In this document: positions 26,188-35,068 of the stretch, piece after piece
Numbering within the stretch: position 1 is the stretch's first letter
How the letters are laid out: each line of letters opens with the position of its first letter
NCBI GenBank assembly: GCA_031406155.1
Contig: JANOGW010000080.1
Location: forward strand, 1 to 64,000
DNA: 64,000 nt
Direction: 5' to 3'
Source: JACMNW01 sp031406155
GTDB taxonomy: Bacteria; Pseudomonadota; Alphaproteobacteria; Rhodobacterales; Rhodobacteraceae
The notes under the pieces: generated by a model
What the model saw: only the letters and a program-made list of their open reading frames with translations
Database searches by the model: none
What the model was told of the DNA's origin: nothing
Position numbers and translations under genes: made by a program

Positions 26188-26402
26188 TGCCGCCTCTGAT
26201 TTGTGCAAATGCTCCGACACTGCCCACGAAAAAAACGAATGTCGAAAATGTTATGTCCCGCATCGTGCCGGTCCCTTGTGATGTCGCCGCGTTGGCACCA
26301 TCCTTAAGAAGTGGTTGAGCAAGCGCCAGAGCTAATCTAGCGTAACCGGACTGCCAGCGTCTCATGGGAGGGGCGCTGTGCAAAAATCTTGCAGGAGCAA
26401 CA

Positions 26403-27455
26403 ATGAAAAAAACCTCTCTCCTTGTCACGGGCGCCCTATTTGCCCTGAATCTGTCTGCACCCGCTTTCGCAGGCGACCCCGAGCTGACCGTCTTCGACTG
26501 GGCCGGATGGGAAATCGAAGGGTTGAATACATCGTATATTGCGAAGAACGGCCAGATGCCTACTTACTCGTTTTACGCCGATGATGATGAAGCCTTCCAG
26601 AAGGTGTCCTCCGGCTTCAAGGCCGATATCACGCACCCATGCGCCCAGATGATCCCGAAATACCGCGCGGCGGGCCTGATCGAACCGTGGGACGTCAGCA
26701 AGATCCCGGAATATGGAAACATCGCGCCCCGGCTGCTTGCATCGAAAGACTTCGTTGATGATGAAGGCGTGTGGTTCCTGCCGACCGATTACGCCTACAC
26801 CGCGATCCTTTACAATTCTGAAACCGTCCCGGTCGAAGATGTGGCTTCGCTGTCGGTGTTCACCGATCCGAAATACAAGGACCGCATCTCGTTGCCGGAC
26901 AACACCGATGATGTCTGGTCACTGGCCCTGCTCGCAACCGGCGTTTCGGACTGGACGGCCGTGACGGACGACCAGTTTGCCGCCGCCGCAGCATGGCTGC
27001 GCGAGGCACACCAGAACGTGCGGGCGTATTGGTCTGATCCGTCGCAGTTGTCGCAACTGGTTGCCAGCGGCGAGATCCAGGTGGCCTGGTCCTGGAACGA
27101 CGCCTTCGCTCTGCTGCGGTCGGAAGACTTCCCCGTCGGATTTCAGCGCCAGCCGACCGAAGGTGTGTCCTCGTTCTTTTGCGGTCTGGTGAATATGAAA
27201 GACGGCCCCGGAAGCGAAGAAAAAGCCTATGACTTTGCCAATTCGTTGCTGTCGCAAGCGTCGTCACAAGTTCTGATCGATACCTTGGGGTATGCCCATG
27301 CCAATGACGCCGGTGTCGCCCTGCTTGATCAGGCGGCACTGGAGGCAGCCGGCATCAGCCCGATAGACACGACCTTGCTGCCGCAAGTCCCGATCGAGAC
27401 CGCCATGCGGGACCGGATGCTGGCCGAGTTCGAAGACATCAAGGCCGGCTTCTGA
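26403..27455 (+). CDS. ABC transporter substrate-binding protein, spermidine/putrescine type
   Basis: This 350-residue periplasmic protein has a signal peptide (MKKTSLLVTGALFALNLSAP, cleavage near AFA-G) and a PotD-like bilobal fold beginning LTVFDWAGWE. The segments WFLPTDYAYTAILYNSETVP and WSWNDAFALLR are typical of the family. Ligands are usually polyamines. No permease or ATPase gene is adjacent, so it must work with a distant transporter or act as a sensor or scavenger. GCAGGAGC precedes the ATG, and a strong terminator follows the stop. Confidence 0.88.
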   Translation: MKKTSLLVTGALFALNLSAPAFAGDPELTVFDWAGWEIEGLNTSYIAKNGQMPTYSFYADDDEAFQKVSSGFKADITHPCAQMIPKYRAAGLIEPWDVSKIPEYGNIAPRLLASKDFVDDEGVWFLPTDYAYTAILYNSETVPVEDVASLSVFTDPKYKDRISLPDNTDDVWSLALLATGVSDWTAVTDDQFAAAAAWLREAHQNVRAYWSDPSQLSQLVASGEIQVAWSWNDAFALLRSEDFPVGFQRQPTEGVSSFFCGLVNMKDGPGSEEKAYDFANSLLSQASSQVLIDTLGYAHANDAGVALLDQAALEAAGISPIDTTLLPQVPIETAMRDRMLAEFEDIKAGF

Positions 27456-27485
27456 CCCGCGCTTCGCAGTCCTGATCTGCCAGAT

Positions 27486-27512
27486 GGCCCGCGCAACCGG
27501 TTTGCGCGGGCC
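27486..27512 (+). terminator. Intrinsic terminator after the binding-protein gene
   Basis: An 11-bp perfect stem, GGCCCGCGCAA pairing with TTGCGCGGGCC, encloses a 5-base loop and is followed by TTTCGCTGC. It lies 30 bases after the stop codon and separates the binding-protein gene from the tmRNA gene. Confidence 0.85.
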
Positions 27513-27639
27513 TTTCGCTGCACGACATCCGGATGCTGACGGCGACCGGGTTGAAACCTCAGGTTTTTGCCGACAGCAGACAAACGGGTGTATACCAGTT
27601 TTAGCCCCTCAACCCGCTTGCGGCCCGGCCCCCCCGCCC

Positions 27640-27980
27640 CTATATTGAAACTGTTCCGGGCAACCGGAAATATGGCGATAAACGCACCCGTAATACGCGG
27701 CTCGGACCCGGGGGCGGTACCCGGCGACTCCACCAAACTACTCCTTCATTGGGGGCGGATGGGGTCGAAATAGGATCGACGAACGTCTAAAGGGGCCAGC
27801 TTTCGCTCGGTAGGTACCACCGTTATCGGACCAAATGTACAGTTGCCAATGACAACCGTGCTCCGGCAATGGCTCTTGCAGCGTAAGCTGTTCGGGTCGC
27901 CGAAACTAAGTCCTTGCGCTTAGCAGCGTAAGGCGGGGTTCGCAGGCACCTGGCAACAGAAGCCTGCACTTAACCCGACT
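27640..27980 (+). ncRNA. ssrA: Permuted two-piece transfer-messenger RNA (tmRNA)
   Basis: The gene is circularly permuted, as in alphaproteobacteria. The acceptor half comes first and ends with CCGGGGGCGGTACCCGG (T-like arm) then CGACTCCACCA at 27735. A 15-base spacer follows, then the 5' half starts GGGGGCGGATGG at 27751. The tag frame at 27845-27886 encodes ANDNRAPAMALAA and stop. Acceptor pairing keeps the G3-U70 identity pair, with an apparent G-A mismatch at position 5. Pseudoknot sequence follows to about 27975. The RNA rescues stalled ribosomes and marks peptides for proteolysis. Outer ends are approximate. Confidence 0.93.
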
Positions 27981-28130
27981 ACCCGCTTCTCCGGCCTTAC
28001 AGGTGTCCGCGCTGACCAAGCGAAGACTGTCGGTACGGGCTTGATGAGCATACCCCCGCGCCTAGCGGGCCAACGCTTGCGGCCTGCCATTTGCCTTGCG
28101 ACACGTCCATCGCGCGTGCAAAGTTCGTGC

Positions 28131-28781
28131 ATGCTGCGCATCCTCGCCCTTTGCCTGTTGTCGGCGTCGCAGGCGAAGGCCTGCGATGTGGCGCTTTTGC
28201 TGTCGATCGATATCTCCGGCTCGATCGATGCGGGCGAATATGCCATTCAGGCAGAAGGGCTATCGCTTGCCCTGAATGACCCCGCCATTGCCGAGGCGCT
28301 GGTTGCTGGACAGATGGCCGTTGCGGTTGTGCACTGGTCCGGCGTGGGCAAGCAAGCCCTTGTTCTGCCATGGAAACGCATGCTGTCGCCCGGTGACATC
28401 CGCCGTTTTGCAGCCGCCACCGCCGCCCAGCCCCGCGCCTTCGACGCCTCTGACACCGCCGTCGGCGAGGCAATTGATTTCTCGATCTTGCAATTCGCAC
28501 CGGTGGGCGATTGCAAACGCAAGGTGGTCGATATCTCGGGTGACGGCCCCGAAAACTCAGGCTTCACCGATGCCGCCGCAAGGACGCGCGCGCAAGCTCT
28601 CGGCATCGAGATCAATGCCATTGCGATTGAAGACATGGGCCAATCCGACCCTGTGACCCGTTACTATCAGAAATGGGTGATCACCAAAGGCGGCTTCGTG
28701 ATGACTGCGCGCGGTTTGCAGGACTACCCCCGCGCGATCCGCGAAAAGATCCTGCGCGAAATTTCGAAGGTTATCGGGTGA
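28131..28781 (+). CDS. Secreted DUF1194 von Willebrand factor A-like protein
   Basis: This 216-residue protein has a signal peptide (MLRILALCLLSASQAKA) and one vWA-like domain. The metal-ion adhesion motif DxSxS is seen as DISGS near residue 28, with the later DISGDGPENSG. It belongs to the DUF1194 family, common in Rhodobacterales and without known function. The start at 28131 is chosen for the signal peptide; the frame opens earlier at 28041 with no family sequence. Confidence 0.82.
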   Translation: MLRILALCLLSASQAKACDVALLLSIDISGSIDAGEYAIQAEGLSLALNDPAIAEALVAGQMAVAVVHWSGVGKQALVLPWKRMLSPGDIRRFAAATAAQPRAFDASDTAVGEAIDFSILQFAPVGDCKRKVVDISGDGPENSGFTDAAARTRAQALGIEINAIAIEDMGQSDPVTRYYQKWVITKGGFVMTARGLQDYPRAIREKILREISKVIG

Positions 28782-28881
28782 CGGCCTTCGGACGAGCGTT
28801 AGAATGCGAACCCAATCCCTTGCTCGGCAACGCTTTTACGGTTTATCGTACCCACAGATATCATTGGTGGACGCTCCAAAA

Positions 28882-29448
28882 ATGCCGCTCCGTTCGACAG
28901 CCCTATTGGCAGCTACACTGGCTTGCTTGATTTTTTCCGCCACCGATGCACAAACAAGGTTGGCGGGCATCAGTTTTGACATCATGCCAGTCGGCTGCCG
29001 CATCCACGGCAAGTATTCGTCAGGAGAACAGACGGTCGACGAATATGTCGGCAAAAAAGGGTCCAAACACGTTGTCAAAACCTATTCTGGGTCAAGCGGC
29101 AGAAATCTTGTCCGTACAACCACTTACAACGCAGACGGCCAGATGATTCGCAAGGACTGGGCTGGCGGAAAATGGGAAACCTTTACCCCATATTCCTGTT
29201 TCGACACCCCCGGCACATGCAGCTACAAATACCGCAATGGCGATGGTCAGGACAGCCAGTTCAAGGGCAAAGTCATCCGCCGTGGCACCAAGTTCGTTAG
29301 CATTGGCGGTTTTATCGGCGAAAGCCCGTTTCCCGATTCAGTCGTCACCAAGGGACCCTTTAACAATGGGGATAGATTTAACGATGGATCAACGTCGTTT
29401 GCGGTCACAAAATACGAAAACTGCGGCAGCTTTGGGCCGGGATCATAG
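28882..29448 (+). CDS. Hypothetical secreted protein
   Basis: I do not recognise this 188-residue protein. The start at 28882 gives a good signal peptide, MPLRSTALLAATLACLIFSA, with probable cleavage after TDA. The mature part is rich in glycine, serine and lysine, carries four scattered cysteines (for example VGCRIHG and YSCFDTPGTCSY) that could form disulfides, and looks beta-rich. It lies 100 bp after the DUF1194 gene on the same strand, so the two may be expressed together. A longer start at 28804 is possible. Confidence 0.6.
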   Translation: MPLRSTALLAATLACLIFSATDAQTRLAGISFDIMPVGCRIHGKYSSGEQTVDEYVGKKGSKHVVKTYSGSSGRNLVRTTTYNADGQMIRKDWAGGKWETFTPYSCFDTPGTCSYKYRNGDGQDSQFKGKVIRRGTKFVSIGGFIGESPFPDSVVTKGPFNNGDRFNDGSTSFAVTKYENCGSFGPGS

Positions 29449-29578
29449 CGCTGAACTGAAAGTTGCTTGACCGCGGAAGCTTGACTTTCTATCAACTCAC
29501 TATGGGGTTCGCGAACACCCCGTGAGGCGGCAGCCGCAGGATCGCATCCCTTTTCACCCCTGATCAAGGATGCCAGCC

Positions 29579-30376
29579 ATGCCCGGCCCAAACCAGATTT
29601 CCGCTGCCCAACTCGCCCGCCTGATCGGCACGCCCGACGCGCCTGCCATTATCGATGTGCGTATTGCGGACGATTTCGCCGCCCATCCCCGGCTGATCCC
29701 GACCGCAATCCGGCACGCACACAAAGACATTGAGGCCCTCGCCCCTGGTCTTGCGGGCCAACGTGTCGTCGTCGTCTGCCAACGCGGCCTGAAACTGTCC
29801 GAAGGGGCTGCCGCCCTGCTGCGCACCTGTGGCATCGTCGCCGAATCGCTGGAAGGCGGCACCGAGGCCTGGGTTGCTGCATCATTGCCGATGGTGCCTG
29901 CCGCCGCCCTGCCCCCAACCAATCTATGGGTCACCCGTCACCGCCCCAAGATCGACCGCATCGCCTGCCCGTGGCTGATCCGCCGCTTCGTTGATCCTTT
30001 CGCACGCTTCTTGTTCGTCACCCCGTCCGAAGTGGCCGATGTCGCCACCCGGTTCGACGCCACCCCCTTCGACATCGATGGCGTGTATTGGAGCCATCGT
30101 GGCGATACCTGTACCTTTGACACGATGATTGCCGAATTCGGGCTTGCCACCCCGGCGCTTGAGCGTCTGGCCACGGTTGTGCGCGGCGCCGATACCGACC
30201 GGCATGATCTGGCCCCGCAGGCCGCCGGTCTGTTGGCTATTTCTGTGGGCCTGTCGCGGATGTACCGCGATGATCTGGCACAACTTGACGCCGGACTGAC
30301 GCTGTACGACGCCCTGTACCGCTGGGCCCGTGATGGGTTTGACGAAGGCCATGACTGGCCGGCAGGGCGTGCCTGA
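29579..30376 (+). CDS. chrB: Rhodanese domain fused to ChrB C-terminal domain (chromate resistance)
   Basis: This protein has about 265 residues. The N-terminal rhodanese domain (residues about 5-105) has the active-site cysteine in VVVCQRGLKLS. The C-terminal part (about 115-262) matches the ChrB C-terminal domain, with KIDRIACPWLIRRFVDP and the histidine-rich YWSHRGDTCTFDTM. ChrB proteins regulate or support chromate efflux. The start at 29579 has AAGGA eight bases upstream; ATG at 29570 overlaps that site. The ChrA transporter gene starts two bases after its stop. Confidence 0.86.
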   Translation: MPGPNQISAAQLARLIGTPDAPAIIDVRIADDFAAHPRLIPTAIRHAHKDIEALAPGLAGQRVVVVCQRGLKLSEGAAALLRTCGIVAESLEGGTEAWVAASLPMVPAAALPPTNLWVTRHRPKIDRIACPWLIRRFVDPFARFLFVTPSEVADVATRFDATPFDIDGVYWSHRGDTCTFDTMIAEFGLATPALERLATVVRGADTDRHDLAPQAAGLLAISVGLSRMYRDDLAQLDAGLTLYDALYRWARDGFDEGHDWPAGRA

Positions 30377-30377
30377 G

Positions 30378-31628
30378 ATGACACCCACCCTGCCACAGAT
30401 GACCCGCGTCTTCGCCCGCATCGGGCTGTTGTCCTTTGGCGGCCCCGCAGCACAGATCGCCCTGATGCACCGCGAACTGGTGGAGGCGCGCAGCTGGGTA
30501 TCCGAGAAGGACTACCTCTCGGCGCTGTCGTTTTGCATGCTTCTGCCGGGGCCTGAGGCGATGCAACTGGCGACATGGGCTGGCTGGCGCATGCATGGCA
30601 CCAAGGGCGGGCTGATTGCGGGGCTGCTCTTTGTCTTGCCAGGGGCCATGGTGGTGCTGGCCCTGTCGGTGATCTACGCCTCCTTTGGGCAGCTGGCGCT
30701 GGTGATGGCGCTGTTCAAGGGCGTGCAGGCGGCGGTTGTTGTGATCGTGATAGAGGCACTGCTTCGGGTGTCGCGCCGAGCCTTGAAAAGTCGCATGCAC
30801 TGGCTGATCGCAATCGCCGCGTTTCTAGCGCTGTTCGCGCTGAACATCCCGTTCCCGGTCATCATCATCGCGGCAGCCCTGTTTGGTGCAATTTCGGCGG
30901 GGCGTGCCACTGCCTCGCTTGCGCCCGCCCCTGCCGCATCCGCACGCACCGCGTGCACCGTGCTTATCTGGGGCGCGGTGTGGCTAGTACCGCTGGCGGC
31001 CCTGTGGATGTTCGAACAGGGCCTGCTGTTCGAGATCGGCCTTTTCTTTTCCAAACTCGCCGTCGTCACTTTTGGAGGGGCTTACGCGGTGCTGGCCTGG
31101 ATGACCCAGGCGGTGGTGCAAGAAAAGGGCTGGCTGACCCTGCCACAGATGATGGACGGTTTGGGGCTGGCCGAAACCACACCCGGCCCGCTGATCCTGG
31201 TGACGGAATTCGTGGGCTATCTGGCGGCCCACAAGCAGGGCGGTGTGATCTATGGCATCGTCGCGGCAGCTGTAACGCTGTGGATGACGTTCGTGCCCTG
31301 CTTTCTGTGGATTTTCACCTTTGCCCCTTACATCGCCCGCATTGTAGCGGCGCCGCGCCTTGCCGGCGCCCTAGCGGCCATCACCGCAGCCGTGGTCGGA
31401 GTAATTGCCAACCTGTCGCTGTGGTTTGCGGCCCATGTGATCTTCGGATCGGTGGGAAGTCTCAGGGCGGGCCCGGTTCAGATGATATGGCCGGACTGGA
31501 CATCGGTCGATCTGATCGCGGTCGCCATCAGTATCGTTGCGGCCTGGCTCTTGCTGCTGCGGCATTGGTCACTGCCGCTTGCGCTGGGATCAAGCGCTTT
31601 CGCATCGGTTGTAATCGCGATGATCTAA
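30378..31628 (+). CDS. chrA: Chromate transporter ChrA, two-domain form
   Basis: This 416-residue inner-membrane protein has about ten hydrophobic segments in two homologous halves. Family signatures are present in both: FARIGLLSFGGPAAQIALMH near the N-terminus with SFCMLLPGPEAMQLA, and KLAVVTFGGAYAVLAWM with GLAETTPGPLILVTEFVG in the second half. It exports chromate by a proton-linked route in characterised homologues. It is coupled to chrB with a 1-base gap, so the two form an operon. Confidence 0.92.
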   Translation: MTPTLPQMTRVFARIGLLSFGGPAAQIALMHRELVEARSWVSEKDYLSALSFCMLLPGPEAMQLATWAGWRMHGTKGGLIAGLLFVLPGAMVVLALSVIYASFGQLALVMALFKGVQAAVVVIVIEALLRVSRRALKSRMHWLIAIAAFLALFALNIPFPVIIIAAALFGAISAGRATASLAPAPAASARTACTVLIWGAVWLVPLAALWMFEQGLLFEIGLFFSKLAVVTFGGAYAVLAWMTQAVVQEKGWLTLPQMMDGLGLAETTPGPLILVTEFVGYLAAHKQGGVIYGIVAAAVTLWMTFVPCFLWIFTFAPYIARIVAAPRLAGALAAITAAVVGVIANLSLWFAAHVIFGSVGSLRAGPVQMIWPDWTSVDLIAVAISIVAAWLLLLRHWSLPLALGSSAFASVVIAMI

Positions 31629-31710
31629 ACTTCGCTGCAGGGCAGCGCGGCCCCCTTCCCTTTGGGGACAAATCCCTTATGTTGGGAACAGCACAGAAAG
31701 GGCCTCACGC

Positions 31711-32166
31711 ATGGCGCGGTCTATCGACTATGGCAATCTCATGCACCGCGCGATGCGCGGCCTGATCCAGTCTGTGCTGACGGATGTGTCGGAAAACGGC
31801 CTGCCCGGTGTGCATCATTTTTTCATTACCTTTGATACCACCCACCCAGACGTCGATATTGCGGACTGGCTGCATTCGCGGTATCCCGCAGAAATGACGG
31901 TGGTCATTCAACATTGGTTCGAAAATCTGAAGGTTACCGATGATGGCTTTGCCGTCACCCTGAATTTCGGCAATCAACCCGAACCTTTGCGCATCCCTTT
32001 TGACGCCGTGCGGACATTCGTTGATCCCTCCGTCGAATTCGGCCTGCGGTTCGAGACCCATTCCGAAGATGATGAGGACGACGAAGAAGATGTGGCCGAC
32101 GCCGAACCGGTCCCCGCACAGCGCCGCGACGCAGAGGTTGTCAGCCTCGACAAGTTCCGCAAATAG
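31711..32166 (+). CDS. sspB: SspB family ClpXP adaptor
   Basis: This 151-residue cytoplasmic adaptor delivers ssrA-tagged proteins to ClpXP. The folded domain (residues about 5-115) matches alphaproteobacterial SspB, with GLPGVHHFFITFDTTHPDVD and the ENLKVTDDGFAVTLNFGNQP strand region. An acidic linker (DDEDDEEDVADAEP) leads to a C-terminal tail EVVSLDKFRK, the ClpX-binding peptide. It lies 3.7 kb from the tmRNA gene that makes its substrate tag. AAAGGG precedes the ATG. Confidence 0.9.
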   Translation: MARSIDYGNLMHRAMRGLIQSVLTDVSENGLPGVHHFFITFDTTHPDVDIADWLHSRYPAEMTVVIQHWFENLKVTDDGFAVTLNFGNQPEPLRIPFDAVRTFVDPSVEFGLRFETHSEDDEDDEEDVADAEPVPAQRRDAEVVSLDKFRK

Positions 32167-32252
32167 GCGCAGTCACTGCGACGCGCGGCGTTCAATGGCG
32201 CAAGGGTCCTGTCCCTTGCCCCGCCACCACTGATAAGGGACTTGCTTCGCGA

Positions 32253-32819
32253 ATGCCGTCGGACCTTGCGCTTTTCCTGCGGCAACTTGCGCGCAACCCG
32301 GCGCAGACATCGGCCGTCGTGCCGTCGTCTGGGCGTCTTGCACGGGCCATGGCAATGGGCCTTGGCCCCGAGAGTGGCCGGGTTGTGGAGTTTGGTCCCG
32401 GCACAGGCGTCTTCACGCGTGCAATTCTTAAAGCTGGCGTTTGCCCGAAGGATCTTTCTCTATTCGAGATGAACGCGGAGTTTGCATCACATTTGCGCGG
32501 CGCATTCCCCGGCGTGACGGTTCATAACGCAGGGGCGCAGAATGTGGCTAGGCACTGCCGGACTGGTGTGGACACCGTCATCTCTGGTCTTCCGCTGCTG
32601 TCGATGCCGCCGCATATACGCCGCGCCGTCGTTGGTGGTGCGTTTGATGTCCTGCGCAGGGGCGGCGCAATGGTGCAGTTCACTTATGGCCCAAAACCCC
32701 CATTGGACCCGGAGTCCCTTGATCGGTTGGGCCTGACCTGCGAACGAAATGCTAAGGTCTGGATTAATCTACCCCCGGCGACAGTCTATGTCTTTCATCG
32801 GCGGTCTGATTTCGAGTGA
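32253..32819 (+). CDS. Phospholipid N-methyltransferase-like SAM methyltransferase
   Basis: This 188-residue protein has SAM motif I as VVEFGPGTGVFTRAI and a post-motif DTVISGLPLLSMPP typical of PmtA-type phosphatidylethanolamine methyltransferases, which are related to rRNA adenine dimethylases. Size fits PmtA. It would add methyl groups to phosphatidylethanolamine on the way to phosphatidylcholine. An alternative is another small-molecule methyltransferase of the same fold. It is not obviously in an operon with sspB, 87 bp upstream. Confidence 0.72.
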   Translation: MPSDLALFLRQLARNPAQTSAVVPSSGRLARAMAMGLGPESGRVVEFGPGTGVFTRAILKAGVCPKDLSLFEMNAEFASHLRGAFPGVTVHNAGAQNVARHCRTGVDTVISGLPLLSMPPHIRRAVVGGAFDVLRRGGAMVQFTYGPKPPLDPESLDRLGLTCERNAKVWINLPPATVYVFHRRSDFE

Positions 32820-33008
32820 ACCCTGCCACAGGTCCCGGGCGTCAGAGCGTGATAAGAAAAAATGGGGACTGGTTTTCCTCAACAATCACGCGACCACTCA
32901 GAAACGAGAATAGGATAGTGTTTCATTCAAACATCATCCTGCTCTAGCTGCTTGATTTTCACAGCAACCTGCCGCATCAGGTCGTGATCTTCAGAAGGAG
33001 CATTGGGC

Positions 33009-34403
33009 ATGACCGACATTCGCATCGAAACCGACAGTTTTGGCCCATTGGACGTGCCCGCAAACAAATACTGGGGCGCACAGACCCAGCGTTCGATCAT
33101 CAACTTCCCGATCGGTTGGGAAAAACAGCCCATCGCCATTGTCCGTGCCCTCGGTGTGATCAAGAAGGCCTGCGCGCTGGTGAACATTGATCAGGGTGAC
33201 ATGTCGGCTGACCTGGGCCACGCAATCGCCGCTGCTGCAACCGAGGTGATGGACGGCAAGTTCGACGACAACTTCCCGCTGGTGGTCTGGCAGACGGGGT
33301 CTGGCACCCAGACCAATATGAACGCGAACGAGGTGATCTCGAACCGCGCCATCGAAATGCTGGGCGGTGTGATGGGCTCGAAAAAGCCGGTCCACCCGAA
33401 TGACCATGTCAATATGGGGCAATCCTCCAACGACACGTTCCCCACCGCGATGCATGTGGCCATCGCCATGACGGCGCGCGATGTGCTGCTGCCGGGTCTG
33501 GAAAAGCTGCACGCAGCCCTTCTGGTGAAGGTCGAAGCGTTCAGTCACATCATCAAGATCGGCCGCACCCACACGCAGGATGCGACACCGCTGACGCTGG
33601 GGCAGGAATTTTCGGGCTACGCGCATCAGGTCGCGATGGGCATCCGGCGGATCAACGCCGCCCTGCCCGCGATCTACGAACTGGCACAGGGTGGCACAGC
33701 GGTCGGCACAGGGCTGAACACGCGCGTCGGCTGGGACAAACGGATTGCGGCAAAAATCGCCGAACTGACCAAGCTGCCATTCGTGACGGCGCCCAACAAA
33801 TTCGAAGCCCTTGCCGCCCATGACGCTATTGTCGAGATGTCGGGTGCCACCCGTGTCGTCGCCGTATCACTGTTCAAGATCGCCAATGACATGCGGTTTC
33901 TGGGCTCCGGTCCCCGGTCGGGGTTGGGCGAGTTGAACCTGCCCGAAAATGAACCCGGATCGTCGATCATGCCGGGCAAGGTGAACCCGACGCAAGCCGA
34001 AGCCCTGACGATGGTCTGTGCGCAGGTTATGGGAAACGACGCCACGGTCGGCTTTGCCGGCAGCCAGGGGCATTTCGAACTGAACGTCTTCAACCCGGTG
34101 ATGAGCTATAACGTCTTGCAAAGCATGCAGCTTTTGGGCGACGCGGCAGGATCGTTCACCGACAACATGGTTGTGGGCACCACAGCCAACATCGCGCGCA
34201 TCGACCGGCTGATGAAGGAAAGCCTGATGCTGGTCACTGCTCTGGCCCCCACCATCGGCTATGACGCGGCCACCAAGGTTGCCAAGGCCGCCCACAAGAA
34301 CGGCACCACCCTGCGCGAGGAAGCTATCGCTTTGGGCTATGTCGATGGCGAAACCTTTGACCGTGTGGTGCGCCCTGAAGACATGATCGGCCCCAAGGGC
34401 TGA
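33009..34403 (+). CDS. fumC: Fumarate hydratase, class II
   Basis: This 464-residue iron-independent fumarase interconverts fumarate and malate in the TCA cycle. Family signatures are clear: SGTQTNMNANEVISNRA, VHPNDHVNMGQSSND and PGSSIMPGKVNPTQAEAL, the last being the fumarate lyase signature with the catalytic serine. The start at 33009 has AGAAGGAG about nine bases upstream; the upstream TTG codon is rejected. Three small genes follow in the same direction. Confidence 0.95.
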   Translation: MTDIRIETDSFGPLDVPANKYWGAQTQRSIINFPIGWEKQPIAIVRALGVIKKACALVNIDQGDMSADLGHAIAAAATEVMDGKFDDNFPLVVWQTGSGTQTNMNANEVISNRAIEMLGGVMGSKKPVHPNDHVNMGQSSNDTFPTAMHVAIAMTARDVLLPGLEKLHAALLVKVEAFSHIIKIGRTHTQDATPLTLGQEFSGYAHQVAMGIRRINAALPAIYELAQGGTAVGTGLNTRVGWDKRIAAKIAELTKLPFVTAPNKFEALAAHDAIVEMSGATRVVAVSLFKIANDMRFLGSGPRSGLGELNLPENEPGSSIMPGKVNPTQAEALTMVCAQVMGNDATVGFAGSQGHFELNVFNPVMSYNVLQSMQLLGDAAGSFTDNMVVGTTANIARIDRLMKESLMLVTALAPTIGYDAATKVAKAAHKNGTTLREEAIALGYVDGETFDRVVRPEDMIGPKG

Positions 34404-34404
34404 T

Positions 34405-34578
34405 ATGGCAGAGGTGGTCAACCTGCGGGCAAAGCGCAAGGAAAAGGCGCGCGCGACGGCGCGGGCCAAAGCCGACGCGAACGCTGCGAAGTTCGGGCGT
34501 TCTAAAGCCGAAAAAGACCTGCAATCGGCGTGCGCAGACAAGGCGCTGCGGGATCTTGACGGGGTAAGACGCGAATGA
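34405..34578 (+). CDS. DUF4169 family small basic protein
   Basis: This 57-residue protein is rich in lysine, arginine and alanine (MAEVVNLRAKRKEKARATAR, then FGRSKAEKD). The sequence matches the DUF4169 family, which has no known function. It starts two bases after the fumC stop, and its own stop overlaps the ATG of the ribbon-helix-helix gene (ATGA), so it is part of a coupled set. Confidence 0.8.
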   Translation: MAEVVNLRAKRKEKARATARAKADANAAKFGRSKAEKDLQSACADKALRDLDGVRRE

Positions 34579-34790
34579 CAGCGCGCCCGGTCAAACGCTC
34601 GCTGACGCTGCGCGGGCACCGCACGTCGGTGTCGCTGGAAGACAGCTTCTGGCAAGCCTTCCGGCAGATCGCGGCGGACAAAGGCGTTGCCCTGAACGTT
34701 CTGGCCGCCGAAATCGACGCACATCGCGAGACGGATGTGGGGCTTGCCTCGGCCATTCGGGTTTATGTGTTCGAGACACTGCGCCGTTAG
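34575..34790 (+). CDS. Ribbon-helix-helix domain protein
   Basis: This 71-residue protein has a ribbon-helix-helix-like fold: a short strand (HRTSVSLEDSFW) followed by two helices (FRQIAADKGVALNVLAAEI). RHH proteins of this kind bind DNA as dimers and may autoregulate. The start overlaps the stop of the DUF4169 gene as ATGA. Its target is unknown; being translationally coupled after fumC it may regulate that operon, which is inference. Confidence 0.78.
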   Translation: MTARPVKRSLTLRGHRTSVSLEDSFWQAFRQIAADKGVALNVLAAEIDAHRETDVGLASAIRVYVFETLRR

Positions 34791-34835
34791 GTTGCCGTTA
34801 ACGCAGATCAGCAACACTGCGTCATGGAGGACACC

Positions 34836-35066
34836 ATGACGAACACCCTTGCCCTATTGCCGCCAGATGTCTGGCTATTGCAGTTGTTCAGCGCCAAGAA
34901 TGCACGCGAAGGCGGCATCGTGCGCCGTCAGGTGCGCGACGTGGAGCGTATCATTGGCCGTCACAATTTCGAACATGAACTGCGCAGGCGCGGATATCAT
35001 GCTGTCGAGAACGCCGGGCAGTACGTCATCTTTTGCAACAACGAAACCGTGCGGGTGCTGTGCTGA
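34836..35066 (+). CDS. Conserved small protein of unknown function
   Basis: This 76-residue protein (MTNTLALLPPDVWLLQLFSA, then a basic middle VRRQVRDVERIIGRHNFEHE) is predicted soluble. The start at 34836 has GGAGG seven bases upstream; the ATG at 34824 overlaps that site and is rejected. It ends 2 bp before the convergent P450 gene and is followed by two hairpins. I recognise no domain with a known function. Confidence 0.65.
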   Translation: MTNTLALLPPDVWLLQLFSAKNAREGGIVRRQVRDVERIIGRHNFEHELRRRGYHAVENAGQYVIFCNNETVRVLC

Positions 35067-35068
35067 CG

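Noticed and set aside
32927..33187. 86-codon minus-strand frame before fumC
   Set aside because: Most of it is antisense to fumC; only the last 20 residues look protein-like and no family was recognised.
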